A stretch of 64,000 bases of DNA. Source: Agrococcus baldri. Lineage in GTDB: Bacteria; Actinomycetota; Actinomycetes; Actinomycetales; Microbacteriaceae. The notes beneath the pieces were generated by a model. That model made no database searches and was not told where the DNA came from. It saw only the letters and a list, made by a program, of their open reading frames with translations. The stretch spans positions 682,001 through 746,000 of the forward strand of contig FOZN01000002.1 of assembly GCA_900114805.1 (NCBI GenBank), read 5' to 3'. Positions within the stretch are counted from its first letter, which is position 1, and each line of letters begins with the position of its first letter. The position numbers were made by a program, and so were the translations under genes. This document shows, one piece after another, positions 17,300 to 25,439 of the stretch.

Positions 17300-18259
17300 T
17301 CAGCGTGTGAGGCTGCGCTCGGGGTCGATGAGCAGCTCATCGAGCTCGGCGCGGGTGGTGATGACCTGCTCGCCTCGCTGCGAGAGGGCGAGTGCGGCCA
17401 TGACGGCGCCGTAGCGCGCGGAGGTCGCATGGTCGTCGGCGAGCCAACCGTGCAGCGCGCCGGCCGCGAAGCCGTCGCCGGCTCCGAGTCGGTCGACGAT
17501 CGAGACCGGGACGATGGGCGTGGATGCAACCTGGCCGTCGACCCACGACCAGATTCCGCGATCGGAGTCGGTCAGGTGCACCCAACGGGCACCGGTGCGC
17601 TCCCGCATCGCTGCCAGCGCGGATTCAGAATCTGTGGGGGTGCCCCACAGCGTGGTGGCGTCCTCCGTGCGGCAGAACAGGATGTCGGCGCTCGCGACGA
17701 GCGGCGCAAGCGCCTCGGCCGCCTGCTCGGGCGCCCAGAGGTTGCGGCGGTAGTTGACGTCGAGGGAGACAGGCACGCCGGCATCCTTCGCGCGGCTCAC
17801 CGCCTCCGCGAGGATGGCCGCGACGTTCGGTGAGAGCGCCGCCGTCAGGCCGGTGAGGTGCAGCACGCGCGTGTCGAGCAATGCATCCCAGTCGACGGCT
17901 TCGGGCTGCATGAGCGCGAAGGCTGTGTCGGCCCGATCGAACGTGACCTGCGTCGGCCGCGGCGGCACCGAGTACTCGACGTAGTAGGTGCCCAACCGTG
18001 CGCCGGGGACCCGGCGAACGAGCGAGAGGTCGATGCCGTGCGTGCGAAGCTGGTTCTCGACCCGACGACCGAGCGCCGAGTCGGGCAGCGCGCTGCACCA
18101 CGACGTCGACCAGCCCAGCGCCGAGAGCCCCGCGAGCACGTTCGCCTCGGTACCCGCGATGCCGATCTCGAACGATTGCGCGCGCTCGAGCCGCTCACCG
18201 GCCGGCACGCTCAGGCGGATGCCACCCTCGCCGATCGCTGTCACGTCGAAGCGGGTCAT
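17300..18259 (-). CDS. PfkB-family sugar/sugar-acid kinase
   Basis: A 319-residue ribokinase-fold kinase. The substrate part starts FDVTAIGEGGIRLSVPAGERL and contains GIAGTEANVLAGLSALGW; the ATP/anion-hole motif DRLGAGDGFAAG (residues 256-267) supplies the catalytic Asp262. The sequence order is most like 2-keto-3-deoxygluconate kinase (KdgK) among PfkB enzymes, suggesting an acidic or keto sugar substrate. In PTS-based Ula systems the sugar is phosphorylated during uptake; here an MFS importer replaces the PTS, so this kinase would supply the phosphate. Its start overlaps the stop of the UlaD-like gene (ATGA). Confidence 0.82.
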   Translation of the reverse strand: MTRFDVTAIGEGGIRLSVPAGERLERAQSFEIGIAGTEANVLAGLSALGWSTSWCSALPDSALGRRVENQLRTHGIDLSLVRRVPGARLGTYYVEYSVPPRPTQVTFDRADTAFALMQPEAVDWDALLDTRVLHLTGLTAALSPNVAAILAEAVSRAKDAGVPVSLDVNYRRNLWAPEQAAEALAPLVASADILFCRTEDATTLWGTPTDSESALAAMRERTGARWVHLTDSDRGIWSWVDGQVASTPIVPVSIVDRLGAGDGFAAGALHGWLADDHATSARYGAVMAALALSQRGEQVITTRAELDELLIDPERSLTR

Positions 18260-18906
18260 GATGCGACCGCCTGCAGCTCGAGCGCGGCGCGCAGGTCGCG
18301 CGCTGCTGCGCCCGGATCGGCAGCCCCGACGATCGCGGAGCCGGCGACCACGGCGTCGAACTGGCCGGTGTCGAACCAGCGCATCTCGCCCGCCGAGATG
18401 CCGCCCGCGAGGGTGACGGTCGTCTCGCCCAAGTCGAGCGCGGCGAGCCGATCGAGATGGGCACGGATGTCGTCGTCGTGCTCAGCGTCGAAGCGGCCGG
18501 AGCGGTGGGCGATGATCGTGGCGACCCCGGCATCGACCCAGGCCTTCACGTCGTCGTCAGTCCACGCATCCCACAGTTCGACCTCGACCTCGCCGCCCGC
18601 CGACTGCGCGGCCTCGAGCGCTCCCTGCACGATGCCCAGCCCGGACTCGCCGACCACGGTCACGCGATCGGCACCCGCATCGAACGCCAACTGCGCGAAC
18701 TTGCGTCCGGCGCGGGCGATGCGGATGTCGGCGACGATCGGCAGGCCGGGAACAGCATCCTGCAGCGCGGCGATCGAGCCGAGCCCCTGCGAGAGGCACA
18801 GCACGGTGCCGGCCTCGACGATGTTGATGCTGGCCGCGGCCGAGGAGGCAGCGGCGACCGCCTCCTCGACCGTGCGGGTGTCGAGTGCGAGCTGGATCTG
18901 GGTCAT
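18256..18906 (-). CDS. UlaD/HPS-like OMPDC-superfamily protein with altered active site
   Basis: A 216-residue TIM-barrel aligned over its full length with 3-keto-L-gulonate-6-phosphate decarboxylase (UlaD) and hexulose-6-phosphate synthase. Counting from the E. coli UlaD active site as I recall it (Glu33, Asp62, Lys64, Asp67, His136) with a constant offset of two, this protein keeps Glu31, Asp60 and His134. Lys64 has become Arg62 and Asp67 has become Arg65 (VADIRIARAGRKF instead of the usual ADxKxADAGK). Those two residues bind Mg and stabilise the enediolate in the known enzymes, so decarboxylation by the classic route is doubtful. Phosphate-binding TLAGGISAGEM and VAGSAIVGA are present. 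It is coupled to both neighbours by 4-base overlaps, so it belongs to the pathway. Confidence 0.8.
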   Translation of the reverse strand: MTQIQLALDTRTVEEAVAAASSAAASINIVEAGTVLCLSQGLGSIAALQDAVPGLPIVADIRIARAGRKFAQLAFDAGADRVTVVGESGLGIVQGALEAAQSAGGEVEVELWDAWTDDDVKAWVDAGVATIIAHRSGRFDAEHDDDIRAHLDRLAALDLGETTVTLAGGISAGEMRWFDTGQFDAVVAGSAIVGAADPGAAARDLRAALELQAVAS

Positions 18907-19838
18907 GCCGTCGGCTCCGCCCAGTGGTACTGCTTCGCCGGGTTCTCGTACATGAACTTGTGGATGTGCTCCTCGGTGAAGCCCTCCTCGAGCAGGCGCG
19001 GGATGAAGCGCTGCTTGATCCACTGCCAGCCCGGGCCGAAGCCGTAGACGGTGTGGTGCGAGCGACGACCCATGTCGTTGCAGATCATCAGCTGATCCTC
19101 GAAGCCGTCCTTGATGAGCTGGCGCAACAGGTCGACGCGGATCGAGTCGGGGTAGTACTTCGCCTTGCCGGGGCCGTCGTAGATCAGCGATGCACCGGTC
19201 TCGAGCATCTTGCGGTGGTACCAGAGGTCGGGGTTGCGGTCGACGTGGGCGATCGTCATGCGCGTCAGGTCGAAGCCCTCGGATGCGGCGATCTCGAGCT
19301 GCTCGATGCCCATGGTGCCGCCCGTGGTGTGGGTGCTGATGGGCGCACCGGTCTGCTGCGCGGCGTGCACGGCGGCACGGATCACCATGTCCTCGCCGGG
19401 CGTGACGTGCAGGTAGGCGGTGCCCACCTTGATCCAGCCGGCCTTCGCGTCGGTGTCGTCCATGCCGACCGTCAGGTCTTTGATGAACTCCTCGGCGATG
19501 TTGTCGACACCGCGATCGGTGATGTTCGCCTCCATGCCGTGCTCCTGGCAGATGTAACCGGTGCACGCCATGACGTGCACGCCCGACGCCTTCGACGCGT
19601 CCACCATGGCCTGGGGCTTTCGACCCCACGTCTTCGGCGTGGCCTCGACGATGGTGCCGCCGCCGATCTCCTTGTACTCCTTCAGCATCTGCACCCCCTT
19701 GTCGAAGTCGTTCAGCAGGTGGTCGTCCTCGTTCTTGCTGCCGTGGCCCTGCGGGTGGGTGAAGATGTGCTCGTGGGCCATCGTGTAGCCCATGTCGGCG
19801 ATGTCGACATCACCGAGGATGGTGCGGAAGACGGTCAT
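18903..19838 (-). CDS. Phosphotriesterase-family lactonase
   Basis: A 311-residue amidohydrolase-superfamily enzyme of the phosphotriesterase homology group. All metal-site residues can be seen: His22 and His24 in MAHEHIF, the carboxylated Lys137 in GWIKVGTA, His170 in PISTHTTGG, His198 in TIAHVDRNPD and Asp255 in MICNDMG. Characterised relatives open sugar-acid lactones or phospholactones. In the operon it occupies the place of UlaG, the ascorbate-6-phosphate lactonase of PTS systems, although UlaG has a different fold. Its ATG overlaps the transporter stop (TGATG). The exact lactone is not known. Confidence 0.85.
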   Translation of the reverse strand: MTVFRTILGDVDIADMGYTMAHEHIFTHPQGHGSKNEDDHLLNDFDKGVQMLKEYKEIGGGTIVEATPKTWGRKPQAMVDASKASGVHVMACTGYICQEHGMEANITDRGVDNIAEEFIKDLTVGMDDTDAKAGWIKVGTAYLHVTPGEDMVIRAAVHAAQQTGAPISTHTTGGTMGIEQLEIAASEGFDLTRMTIAHVDRNPDLWYHRKMLETGASLIYDGPGKAKYYPDSIRVDLLRQLIKDGFEDQLMICNDMGRRSHHTVYGFGPGWQWIKQRFIPRLLEEGFTEEHIHKFMYENPAKQYHWAEPTA

Positions 19839-21307
19839 CAGTTGCTCCTATTCGTAGCGGTCTGCTTGGTGGTGCCGCGGCGCTGGATCGCGCCGGACTC
19901 TTTCGCCGAGAGGCGGATCATCGACGCGGTGTCGAGATCTTCGATGCTCTTGCCCTTCGTCTCGGGCGCCATCGCGTAGATGACGGCGCCGAGCACGAGC
20001 AGGCCGGCCATGATGAGAAAGGCGGGCGCGACCGCTGCTTGCGTCGCGGCAGGGGTGATGAGGTTGCTGCTGCCGGAGACGAGCGCGAGCAGCAGGGGAC
20101 CGAACACCTTGCCCAGCGCGCCGAGGCCGTAGGCCATGCCGAGACCCGTGGCTCGCACGTTCGAGGGGAACATCTCCGATGTGTAGGTGTTGATCACACC
20201 GAACGCACCGTCCCCGAAGAGGAACGCGCCGAGCACGCCCAGGTAGAAGAGGGATGCGCCGAACACGAGGGTGTCGCCGGCCAGCGCGGAGGTGACGACG
20301 AACGCGCCACCGATGAGCGCGGAGAGGATCATGATCGGCTTGCGGCCGATGATGTCGGCCATGGTCGAGGAGAAGAGCCGGCCGATGAGCGACGCCAGGC
20401 TCACGAGCACGAACATCTGCGCGGCCTGCGCGGGGGTGATCGCGAGCAGCTGCGTCAGCAGGGTCGGCCCCCATGCCTGCACCGACGCGGATGCGGTGAT
20501 GAAGCAGAACGAGCCGAGGGTCGCGATGATGAGGGCCCGACGGTGGTTGCGCCACACCTCGCCGAAGCCGGCCCGCTCGTCGCGGAAGGCGTCGGCCGGA
20601 GGCATCTGCACGTCGGCGGGGTCCATGTTGCGGTACCAGGCGACGTTTGCCCGTGCCTCCTCCATGCGCCCCTGCTGAATGAGCCAGCGCGGGGACTCTC
20701 GCACGATCATGCGGATCGGGAAGACGAGCAGCACCGGAATCAGTCCGAGCAGCAGCAGGCCGCGCCAGCCGAGCGTCTCGCCCCAGAGCGCGGAAGCCTG
20801 CGCACCCATGAACAGGCCGACCGGGATGAAGACCACGGTGAGACCCGCCAGGCGGGCGCGGATCTTGGTGGGCACGAACTCCGAGATCAGCGGGATGTCG
20901 ACCACCGGCAGGCCGCCGACGCCGAAGCCGACGACCACGCGAAGCAGTGCGAGCAGCAGCCATGCGCCTTCTGGCACCGCGGCGCAGAGGCCGGTCGCGA
21001 CCGAGAAGGTGACGACGGTCCAGAGGAACGTGGGCTTTCGGCCGATGCGGTCGGCCACGCGGCCCCAGAAGAGTGCGCCGAGCGTGGTGCCGAGACCGGC
21101 GGCCAGCAGGATGATCGCGCTCTCGCCGAAGGTGAGGCCCCAAGGCTCGGCGATGATCGACAGGATGAAGCCGACGATGAAGAAGTCGAAGAACTCGACG
21201 GTGTTGCTCACGACGGCCGCTCCGACGAGCGCCCTCTGGCGCTTTGTCAACGGACGCTGTTCGATCGCTGGGATCGAGGTCGATCCCGCGGTGCTCAGTG
21301 CTGGCAT
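19838..21307 (-). CDS. MFS sugar-acid transporter (SP/ACS-like)
   Basis: A 489-residue twelve-helix major facilitator. The signature WGRVADRIGRKPTFLW lies after TM2 and ADIIGRKPIMIL after TM8, with VPTKIRARLAG and FPSNVRATGLGMAYG in the second halves, and a PETKGKSIEDLD tail of the sugar-porter type. TM1 has VVSNTVEFFDFFIVG, common in organic-acid carriers. It would import the substrate of the operon by proton symport. The ATG at 21307 has AAAGGAG eight bases upstream. It is the first gene of the operon and is divergent from the SorC-type regulator, sharing a 152-base control region. Confidence 0.85.
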   Translation of the reverse strand: MPALSTAGSTSIPAIEQRPLTKRQRALVGAAVVSNTVEFFDFFIVGFILSIIAEPWGLTFGESAIILLAAGLGTTLGALFWGRVADRIGRKPTFLWTVVTFSVATGLCAAVPEGAWLLLALLRVVVGFGVGGLPVVDIPLISEFVPTKIRARLAGLTVVFIPVGLFMGAQASALWGETLGWRGLLLLGLIPVLLVFPIRMIVRESPRWLIQQGRMEEARANVAWYRNMDPADVQMPPADAFRDERAGFGEVWRNHRRALIIATLGSFCFITASASVQAWGPTLLTQLLAITPAQAAQMFVLVSLASLIGRLFSSTMADIIGRKPIMILSALIGGAFVVTSALAGDTLVFGASLFYLGVLGAFLFGDGAFGVINTYTSEMFPSNVRATGLGMAYGLGALGKVFGPLLLALVSGSSNLITPAATQAAVAPAFLIMAGLLVLGAVIYAMAPETKGKSIEDLDTASMIRLSAKESGAIQRRGTTKQTATNRSN

Positions 21308-21409
21308 GCTCAGCTCTCCTTTGAGTGAGGAAGGTCTCCCGATCACCATCGACCGGATCGGAACTGCCGCGACGCTATGGCCGACCGTGCACGTGCTGCG
21401 ATTGCGGTG

Positions 21410-21452
21410 TGAGCATCCGCTCTTGGCGGTCGCTCGGCTCAGTCCCTAGTGT
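21410..21452 (+). promoter_or_regulatory. Promoter and candidate operator for the SorC-type regulator
   Basis: A -35 like element TTGGCG (21423-21428), an 18-base spacer and a -10 element TAGTGT (21447-21452) lie seven bases before ATG 21460, so the message is probably leaderless. The 13-mer TGAGCATCCGCTC sits just upstream at 21410-21422 and recurs at 21497-21509, where it is a TGAGC-N4-GCTCA palindrome inside the gene. The pair brackets the promoter and suits autoregulation by looping or blocking. GCATCC is common in this genome, so chance is possible. Confidence 0.4.
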
Positions 21453-21459
21453 TCCTTAC

Positions 21460-22482
21460 ATGGAGCGACATGTGAGCGACGAACTGGATCGCCGATTGAG
21501 CATCCGCTCACGGCTGACGGCGTCGCTCTGGGCGGAGGATCCTGAGCGGGACCGCGGCATGCGCCTGTTGGAGGTCGCTCGTCAGTACTACGAGCACGGG
21601 ATGGGTCAGGCTGAGATCGCGCAGGCCACGGGTATGTCGAGGCCCACGGTCGGACGCATGCTCAAGGAAGCGCGCGAGGTCGGCATCGTCCGCATCCAGG
21701 TGGCGCACCCGTTCGAGCGCAGCGTCGAACTCGAGCGCAACATCCAGTCGCGCTACGGCGTGCAGCATGTGCGGGCATCGACGCAGGCGCCCCAGGAGAG
21801 CGGGTTCGATGCGGTCGCTCGCGAATGCTCGGCGCTGCTGGACGACCTCCTCGCCTCGGGGATGAGGATCGGGCTCACGAACGGTCGCGTGCACTCGCGT
21901 CTGCCGCATGCGCTCGACGGGCTGCGGCACCGCAGCGTCGAAGTCGTGCAGATGTCTGGCCGGGCGACGCAGGGCACGCGCATCCTCGATGGTGCTGAGC
22001 TCATCCAGCAGGTGGCCGACCGACTCGGCGGCACGGCTGTGACCATGTCCGCTCCGCTGCTTGCCCCCAGCGCCGAGGCGGCACGCGACCTTCGCGCGAC
22101 ACCGCAGGTTCGAGACGCTCTCGAGCGAGCGGCTCAGGTCGACGTTGCGCTCATCGGCATCGGTGCGGGCTTCCGGCATCCGGCATCGGTGTTCAGCGGT
22201 GCGCTGACGGCTGACGTGGTGCGTCGGCTGCATAGCCATGGAGCGGTGGGTCACGTCGTCGGCCGCTTCATGGATGCGTCGGGTGAGGAGATCCGCAGCC
22301 TGCTCGAAGATCGGGTCATCGGCACGCCTCTCGAAGAGCTTCGACGCATCCCGTTGGTCGTGGCTTTGGCAGCGGGACCTGAGAAGGCGCCCGCGATCGC
22401 GGCGGCGCTGCGCGCTGGCCTGGTCGACGTGCTCGTCGTCGACGTCATCGCGGCGCAGGAGCTTGCGCACCTGCCCGAATGA
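21460..22482 (+). CDS. SorC/DeoR-type sugar-binding transcriptional regulator
   Basis: A 340-residue regulator. An N-terminal helix-turn-helix spans about residues 30-65 (RLLEVARQYYEHGMGQAEIA, TGMSRPTVGRMLKEAREVG). The rest is the SorC sugar-phosphate-binding domain (IGLTNGRVHSRLPHALDGL, VEVVQMSGRATQGT, DVALIGIGAG, VVALAAGPEKAPAIAAALR). Such proteins bind a phosphorylated intermediate and control the adjacent operon, here the divergent eight-gene sugar-acid operon. The ATG at 21460 lies seven bases after a -10 element, so leaderless initiation is likely; GTG at 21472 with GGAG six bases upstream is an alternative start. Confidence 0.85.
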   Translation: MERHVSDELDRRLSIRSRLTASLWAEDPERDRGMRLLEVARQYYEHGMGQAEIAQATGMSRPTVGRMLKEAREVGIVRIQVAHPFERSVELERNIQSRYGVQHVRASTQAPQESGFDAVARECSALLDDLLASGMRIGLTNGRVHSRLPHALDGLRHRSVEVVQMSGRATQGTRILDGAELIQQVADRLGGTAVTMSAPLLAPSAEAARDLRATPQVRDALERAAQVDVALIGIGAGFRHPASVFSGALTADVVRRLHSHGAVGHVVGRFMDASGEEIRSLLEDRVIGTPLEELRRIPLVVALAAGPEKAPAIAAALRAGLVDVLVVDVIAAQELAHLPE

Positions 22483-22560
22483 CGACATCAATCGGCACAG
22501 CCTGGGCGTCACCTCTTGCTGCGACTAGCCCCTGCGTGATCCGATCGGTACGGCCGACCT

Positions 22561-22983
22561 ATGAGGCCCTATGACGAGCTCACGTCGCGAGACGCCGTCG
22601 ACGAGGCCATCGCCGAGTTCGATCACGTGGGACGCCATACCTTCCTCGAAAGGTATGGCCTCGGTGAGGCTCGGGAGTACTTCCTCGTAGAGGAGGATCG
22701 GCACTACGATTCGAAGGCGATATTCGCGGCCGCCTACGAGAAGCAACATGGCGTGCCACCAAGCGAGTTCACCGGCGGCAAGCAGGGTGCCGCCGCCCGA
22801 CTCACCGAACTCGGATATGCGATTACAGGTATCTCTTCGAACGAGGTAAAGGCCCCGACAGGTAGTTCCTGGGTCTCACGCGCAGCTCCTCCGAGGGCTG
22901 ACCTTCGCCAACAGCGGCAACCGGCCGCGTGTACGCCGTGCGGGATGCTGGTGCCGGCGACTGGTGTGTGTGACAACTGCTGA
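22561..22983 (+). CDS. ScoMcrA-head-like protein with zinc ribbon
   Basis: A 140-residue cytoplasmic protein. Residues 1-95 resemble the N-terminal head domain of ScoMcrA-type HNH endonucleases that restrict modified DNA: FDHVGRHTFLERYGLGEARE, YDSKAIFAAAYEKQHG, PSEFTGGKQGAAARLTELGY. No HNH nuclease or SRA domain follows. Instead, after a short linker, the protein ends in a zinc ribbon CTPCGMLVPATGVCDNC, the same CxxC-x9-CxxC module as in the protein at 10177. It may recognise DNA without cutting it, or work with a partner elsewhere. No Shine-Dalgarno is seen before ATG 22561. Family assignment of the head is from sequence pattern only. Confidence 0.6.
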   Translation: MRPYDELTSRDAVDEAIAEFDHVGRHTFLERYGLGEAREYFLVEEDRHYDSKAIFAAAYEKQHGVPPSEFTGGKQGAAARLTELGYAITGISSNEVKAPTGSSWVSRAAPPRADLRQQRQPAACTPCGMLVPATGVCDNC

Positions 22984-23009
22984 TCCCGGCGCACGTCGGC
23001 GGACGGAGA

Positions 23010-23043
23010 GCGGGAGCCGAACGCAGTCGCGCTCGGCGCCCGC
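23010..23043. terminator. Hairpin between convergent genes
   Basis: GCGGGAGCCGA (23010-23020) pairs with TCGGCGCCCGC (23033-23043) with one mismatch across a 12-base loop. It lies between the convergent ends of the zinc-ribbon gene (22983) and the TM2 gene (23056), so it can stop transcription from either side. No T-tract follows. Confidence 0.45.
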
Positions 23044-23055
23044 CGCTGACGCGGC

Positions 23056-24225
23056 CTACTGCACCGCGATCGTCCACCCGCCATCAGCCATGACCGTCAC
23101 GACCGACGGCCCCGCACCGATCGGCACCGTGCCCGAGTACGCGCCGATGTCGTTGACAAGCAGCCCCATCGTGAGGAAGTCGTCGCTGTGCTGCTGCACG
23201 ATGAAGTTGGCGGCGCCGTCGTGCGTGATCGCGGCCGCTCCAGCGTCGCCGCCGTAGAGGAAGACGCCATCGCCGCTGCCTGAGGCGGCCAGCTCGGGCG
23301 CGCTCGCGACCGGAGCGATCGTCAGCTCCCAAGCACCGTCGGCAGTCACCTGCAGGCGCACGCCCTCCCCGAAGGCGCTGACGCCGTAGACGGCCGTGCC
23401 GCTGTACGCGCCGATCGTGTTCACCAGCAGGTCGCCGGTGGAACCGTTGCTCGCGTCGAGCACCTGCACGATGAAGTTCGCCGACCCGTTGTGCGAGGCG
23501 GTGACGATGCCTGCGCCCGCCGGCAGCTCGACGATCGAGTCGCCCGAACCCTGCCGCGTCACCGGCTCGAACGTGCCGTAGGTGTCCGCCGCCCACGAGG
23601 CAGCGTCGTCCGCCGGTTCCTCGACAGGCGCCGCGGGCTCGTCGACAGGCTCTTCCGCAGGCGCCTCCGCCGCGGGCTCGTCCTCTACCTCGGCAGCAGG
23701 CTCGGCTGCCGGCTGTGACACCTCGGGCACCGCGGCGGGCTCGCGGTTGCCTGCGGTCGCACCGTTCACGGCCCCGATGAGCACGCCGAGCAGCACCCAG
23801 GCACCGGTGACGATCCACGCCAGCTTCTTGTGCTGGTCGTAGCCCTCGAGCGGCCGCCCGAGCTTGTCGGTCTGCTTCCCCACGAGCGTGATGATCAGGT
23901 CGACGAGCGCCCAGATGCCGAGGCCGCCGAACGTGAGCAGCTTCACGATGCCCGTGCCGACCTTCCCGAGGTAGAAGCGGTCGACGCCGAGCACGCCGAG
24001 CAGCATGGCGAACAGCCACGTCGCGACGAAGCTCTTCAGCGGCGCCTGCTGTTCGCTGAAGTTGGGGGCGGATGCGTGCCCGGGCGCGGGCGCGAAGCCC
24101 ACGTTGGGTGCGGTGCCGGCTGCGGGCGCGTAGCCCGGCGCGGCGTACTGCGGAGCAGACTCCTGCGGCGCTGCGCCGCCAGCCTGTGCGGGGCCGAAGC
24201 CCTGCGAGGGGGTGGTGTGGGACAT
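23056..24225 (-). CDS. TM2-domain protein with duplicated extracellular domain
   Basis: A 389-residue membrane protein. The first 60 residues are Pro/Ala/Gln-rich. The TM2 domain follows (residues about 63-125: FVATWLFAMLLGVLGVDRFYLGK..., with GLGIWALVDLIITL), whose hallmark is the G-x-D-R-F-Y-L-G turn between two helices. A further helix lies near residue 140, then an acidic Pro/Glu/Ala spacer. Two copies of a beta-rich domain end the protein (around 230-310 and 315-389), each with NGSANFIVQ or DGAANFIVQ and LLVNxIGAYSGT. The tail domains should be outside the cell and may bind a surface polymer. Function unknown. Confidence 0.7.
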   Translation of the reverse strand: MSHTTPSQGFGPAQAGGAAPQESAPQYAAPGYAPAAGTAPNVGFAPAPGHASAPNFSEQQAPLKSFVATWLFAMLLGVLGVDRFYLGKVGTGIVKLLTFGGLGIWALVDLIITLVGKQTDKLGRPLEGYDQHKKLAWIVTGAWVLLGVLIGAVNGATAGNREPAAVPEVSQPAAEPAAEVEDEPAAEAPAEEPVDEPAAPVEEPADDAASWAADTYGTFEPVTRQGSGDSIVELPAGAGIVTASHNGSANFIVQVLDASNGSTGDLLVNTIGAYSGTAVYGVSAFGEGVRLQVTADGAWELTIAPVASAPELAASGSGDGVFLYGGDAGAAAITHDGAANFIVQQHSDDFLTMGLLVNDIGAYSGTVPIGAGPSVVTVMADGGWTIAVQ

Positions 24226-24367
24226 GGAGGTCTCTCTTGACAGGGTGAACCCACCGGCCTGGGGGTCGGGGAGAGGGGGCCGATCCGCTGGGGGCGTCTC
24301 GACCTATGGCGAACCTATGCGGAACCGCTGACACGAGCCGCCGCCGCACGATCCGTAGGGTGAAGCC

Positions 24368-25288
24368 ATGACCGCGACCTCAGTCCACATCGGGATCGAC
24401 CTGGCGTGGGGCCCGAAGAACCGCACCGGCCTCGCGGCGGTGTCGTCTGAGGGCAGGCTCCTCGCTTCGGGCAGTGCGCTCAGTGACGACGAGATCCTCG
24501 GCTGGATCTCCGGCCATGCGGATGCGTTGGGCGTCGTCGCGATCGACGCGCCGTTGGTCGTCACCAACGCGAGCGGTCGCCGGCGCTGTGAGTCACTCAT
24601 CCAGGAGCACTTCGGCCGCTACGACGCGTACGCCCACTCGACCAACCTCGGCAAGCCCGAGTTCAACCCACCGCGCGGCGCAGTGCTGGCCGGGCGTCTG
24701 GGCCTGCCGCTCGATCCGGACGGTCCGCGCTCGGGCGTCGCGATCGAGGTGTACCCGCATCCCGCGATGGTGGGCCTGTGGGAGCTCGACCTGATCCTGA
24801 AGTACAAGCACAAGACGAAGTACCCCTTCGACTTCCGCAAGCGCGAGTTCGGCCGGCTGCTCGACTTGCTCGACCGCGATCCCGCGCTGCGCGTGACCGA
24901 GCTACCACGCTGGGGCGAGTTGTGCTCCATCGCCGCGGCGGCGACCAAGCACGGCGACCTGAACCGCATCGAAGATGAGGTCGACGGCATCGTCTGCGCG
25001 TGGCTGGCGTGGTTGTGGGCGACGTCGGATGCGCGCCTGCAGGTCTACGGGGACGTCGCATCGGGCTACATCGTCGCCCCGCCGGCGCCGACCCATCTGC
25101 CCCGAGCGCGCGACTTGCGAATCGCCCCCACCCGCGCTGTTCGAATCGTTGGCAACGCGGCACCGGCGGCATCCGTCGTAGCGTCACCGGCGTTCGCGCT
25201 CGACGGCCCGTCGCGGCGTTGGTCGCTGTCGGTCGATGAGGCACGTGTGCTCGAGCGCACTCTGCTTGAGCTGCGTGACACCGACTGA
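24368..25288 (+). CDS. DUF429 domain-containing protein
   Basis: A 306-residue protein of the DUF429 family, which has an RNase H/resolvase-like predicted fold. The start HIGIDLAWGPKNRTGLAAVS carries the first conserved acidic residue, VVAIDAPLVVTNASGRRRCE the second, and NRIEDEVDGIVCAWLAWLWA near residue 205 the C-terminal Asp-rich motif; FNPPRGAVLAGRLG lies between. No activity is established; a nuclease role has been proposed from the fold. The C-terminal 70 residues are less conserved. TAGGGT six bases before the ATG could be a -10 for a leaderless message, or part of a weak ribosome site. Confidence 0.75.
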   Translation: MTATSVHIGIDLAWGPKNRTGLAAVSSEGRLLASGSALSDDEILGWISGHADALGVVAIDAPLVVTNASGRRRCESLIQEHFGRYDAYAHSTNLGKPEFNPPRGAVLAGRLGLPLDPDGPRSGVAIEVYPHPAMVGLWELDLILKYKHKTKYPFDFRKREFGRLLDLLDRDPALRVTELPRWGELCSIAAAATKHGDLNRIEDEVDGIVCAWLAWLWATSDARLQVYGDVASGYIVAPPAPTHLPRARDLRIAPTRAVRIVGNAAPAASVVASPAFALDGPSRRWSLSVDEARVLERTLLELRDTD

Positions 25289-25439
25289 AGCGATCGGACA
25301 CGGCCAGCGCACGCTGGATCGGGTTTCGGAGCTGTCAGAGTGTGGCGAGTGCCTGCGTGACACGTCTACGTCGCAATCCTGGGGTACGTTCGATTCGGCC
25401 GGCTCCGCCGGATCGAATGCCGATGGAGCGAGATGGCCT

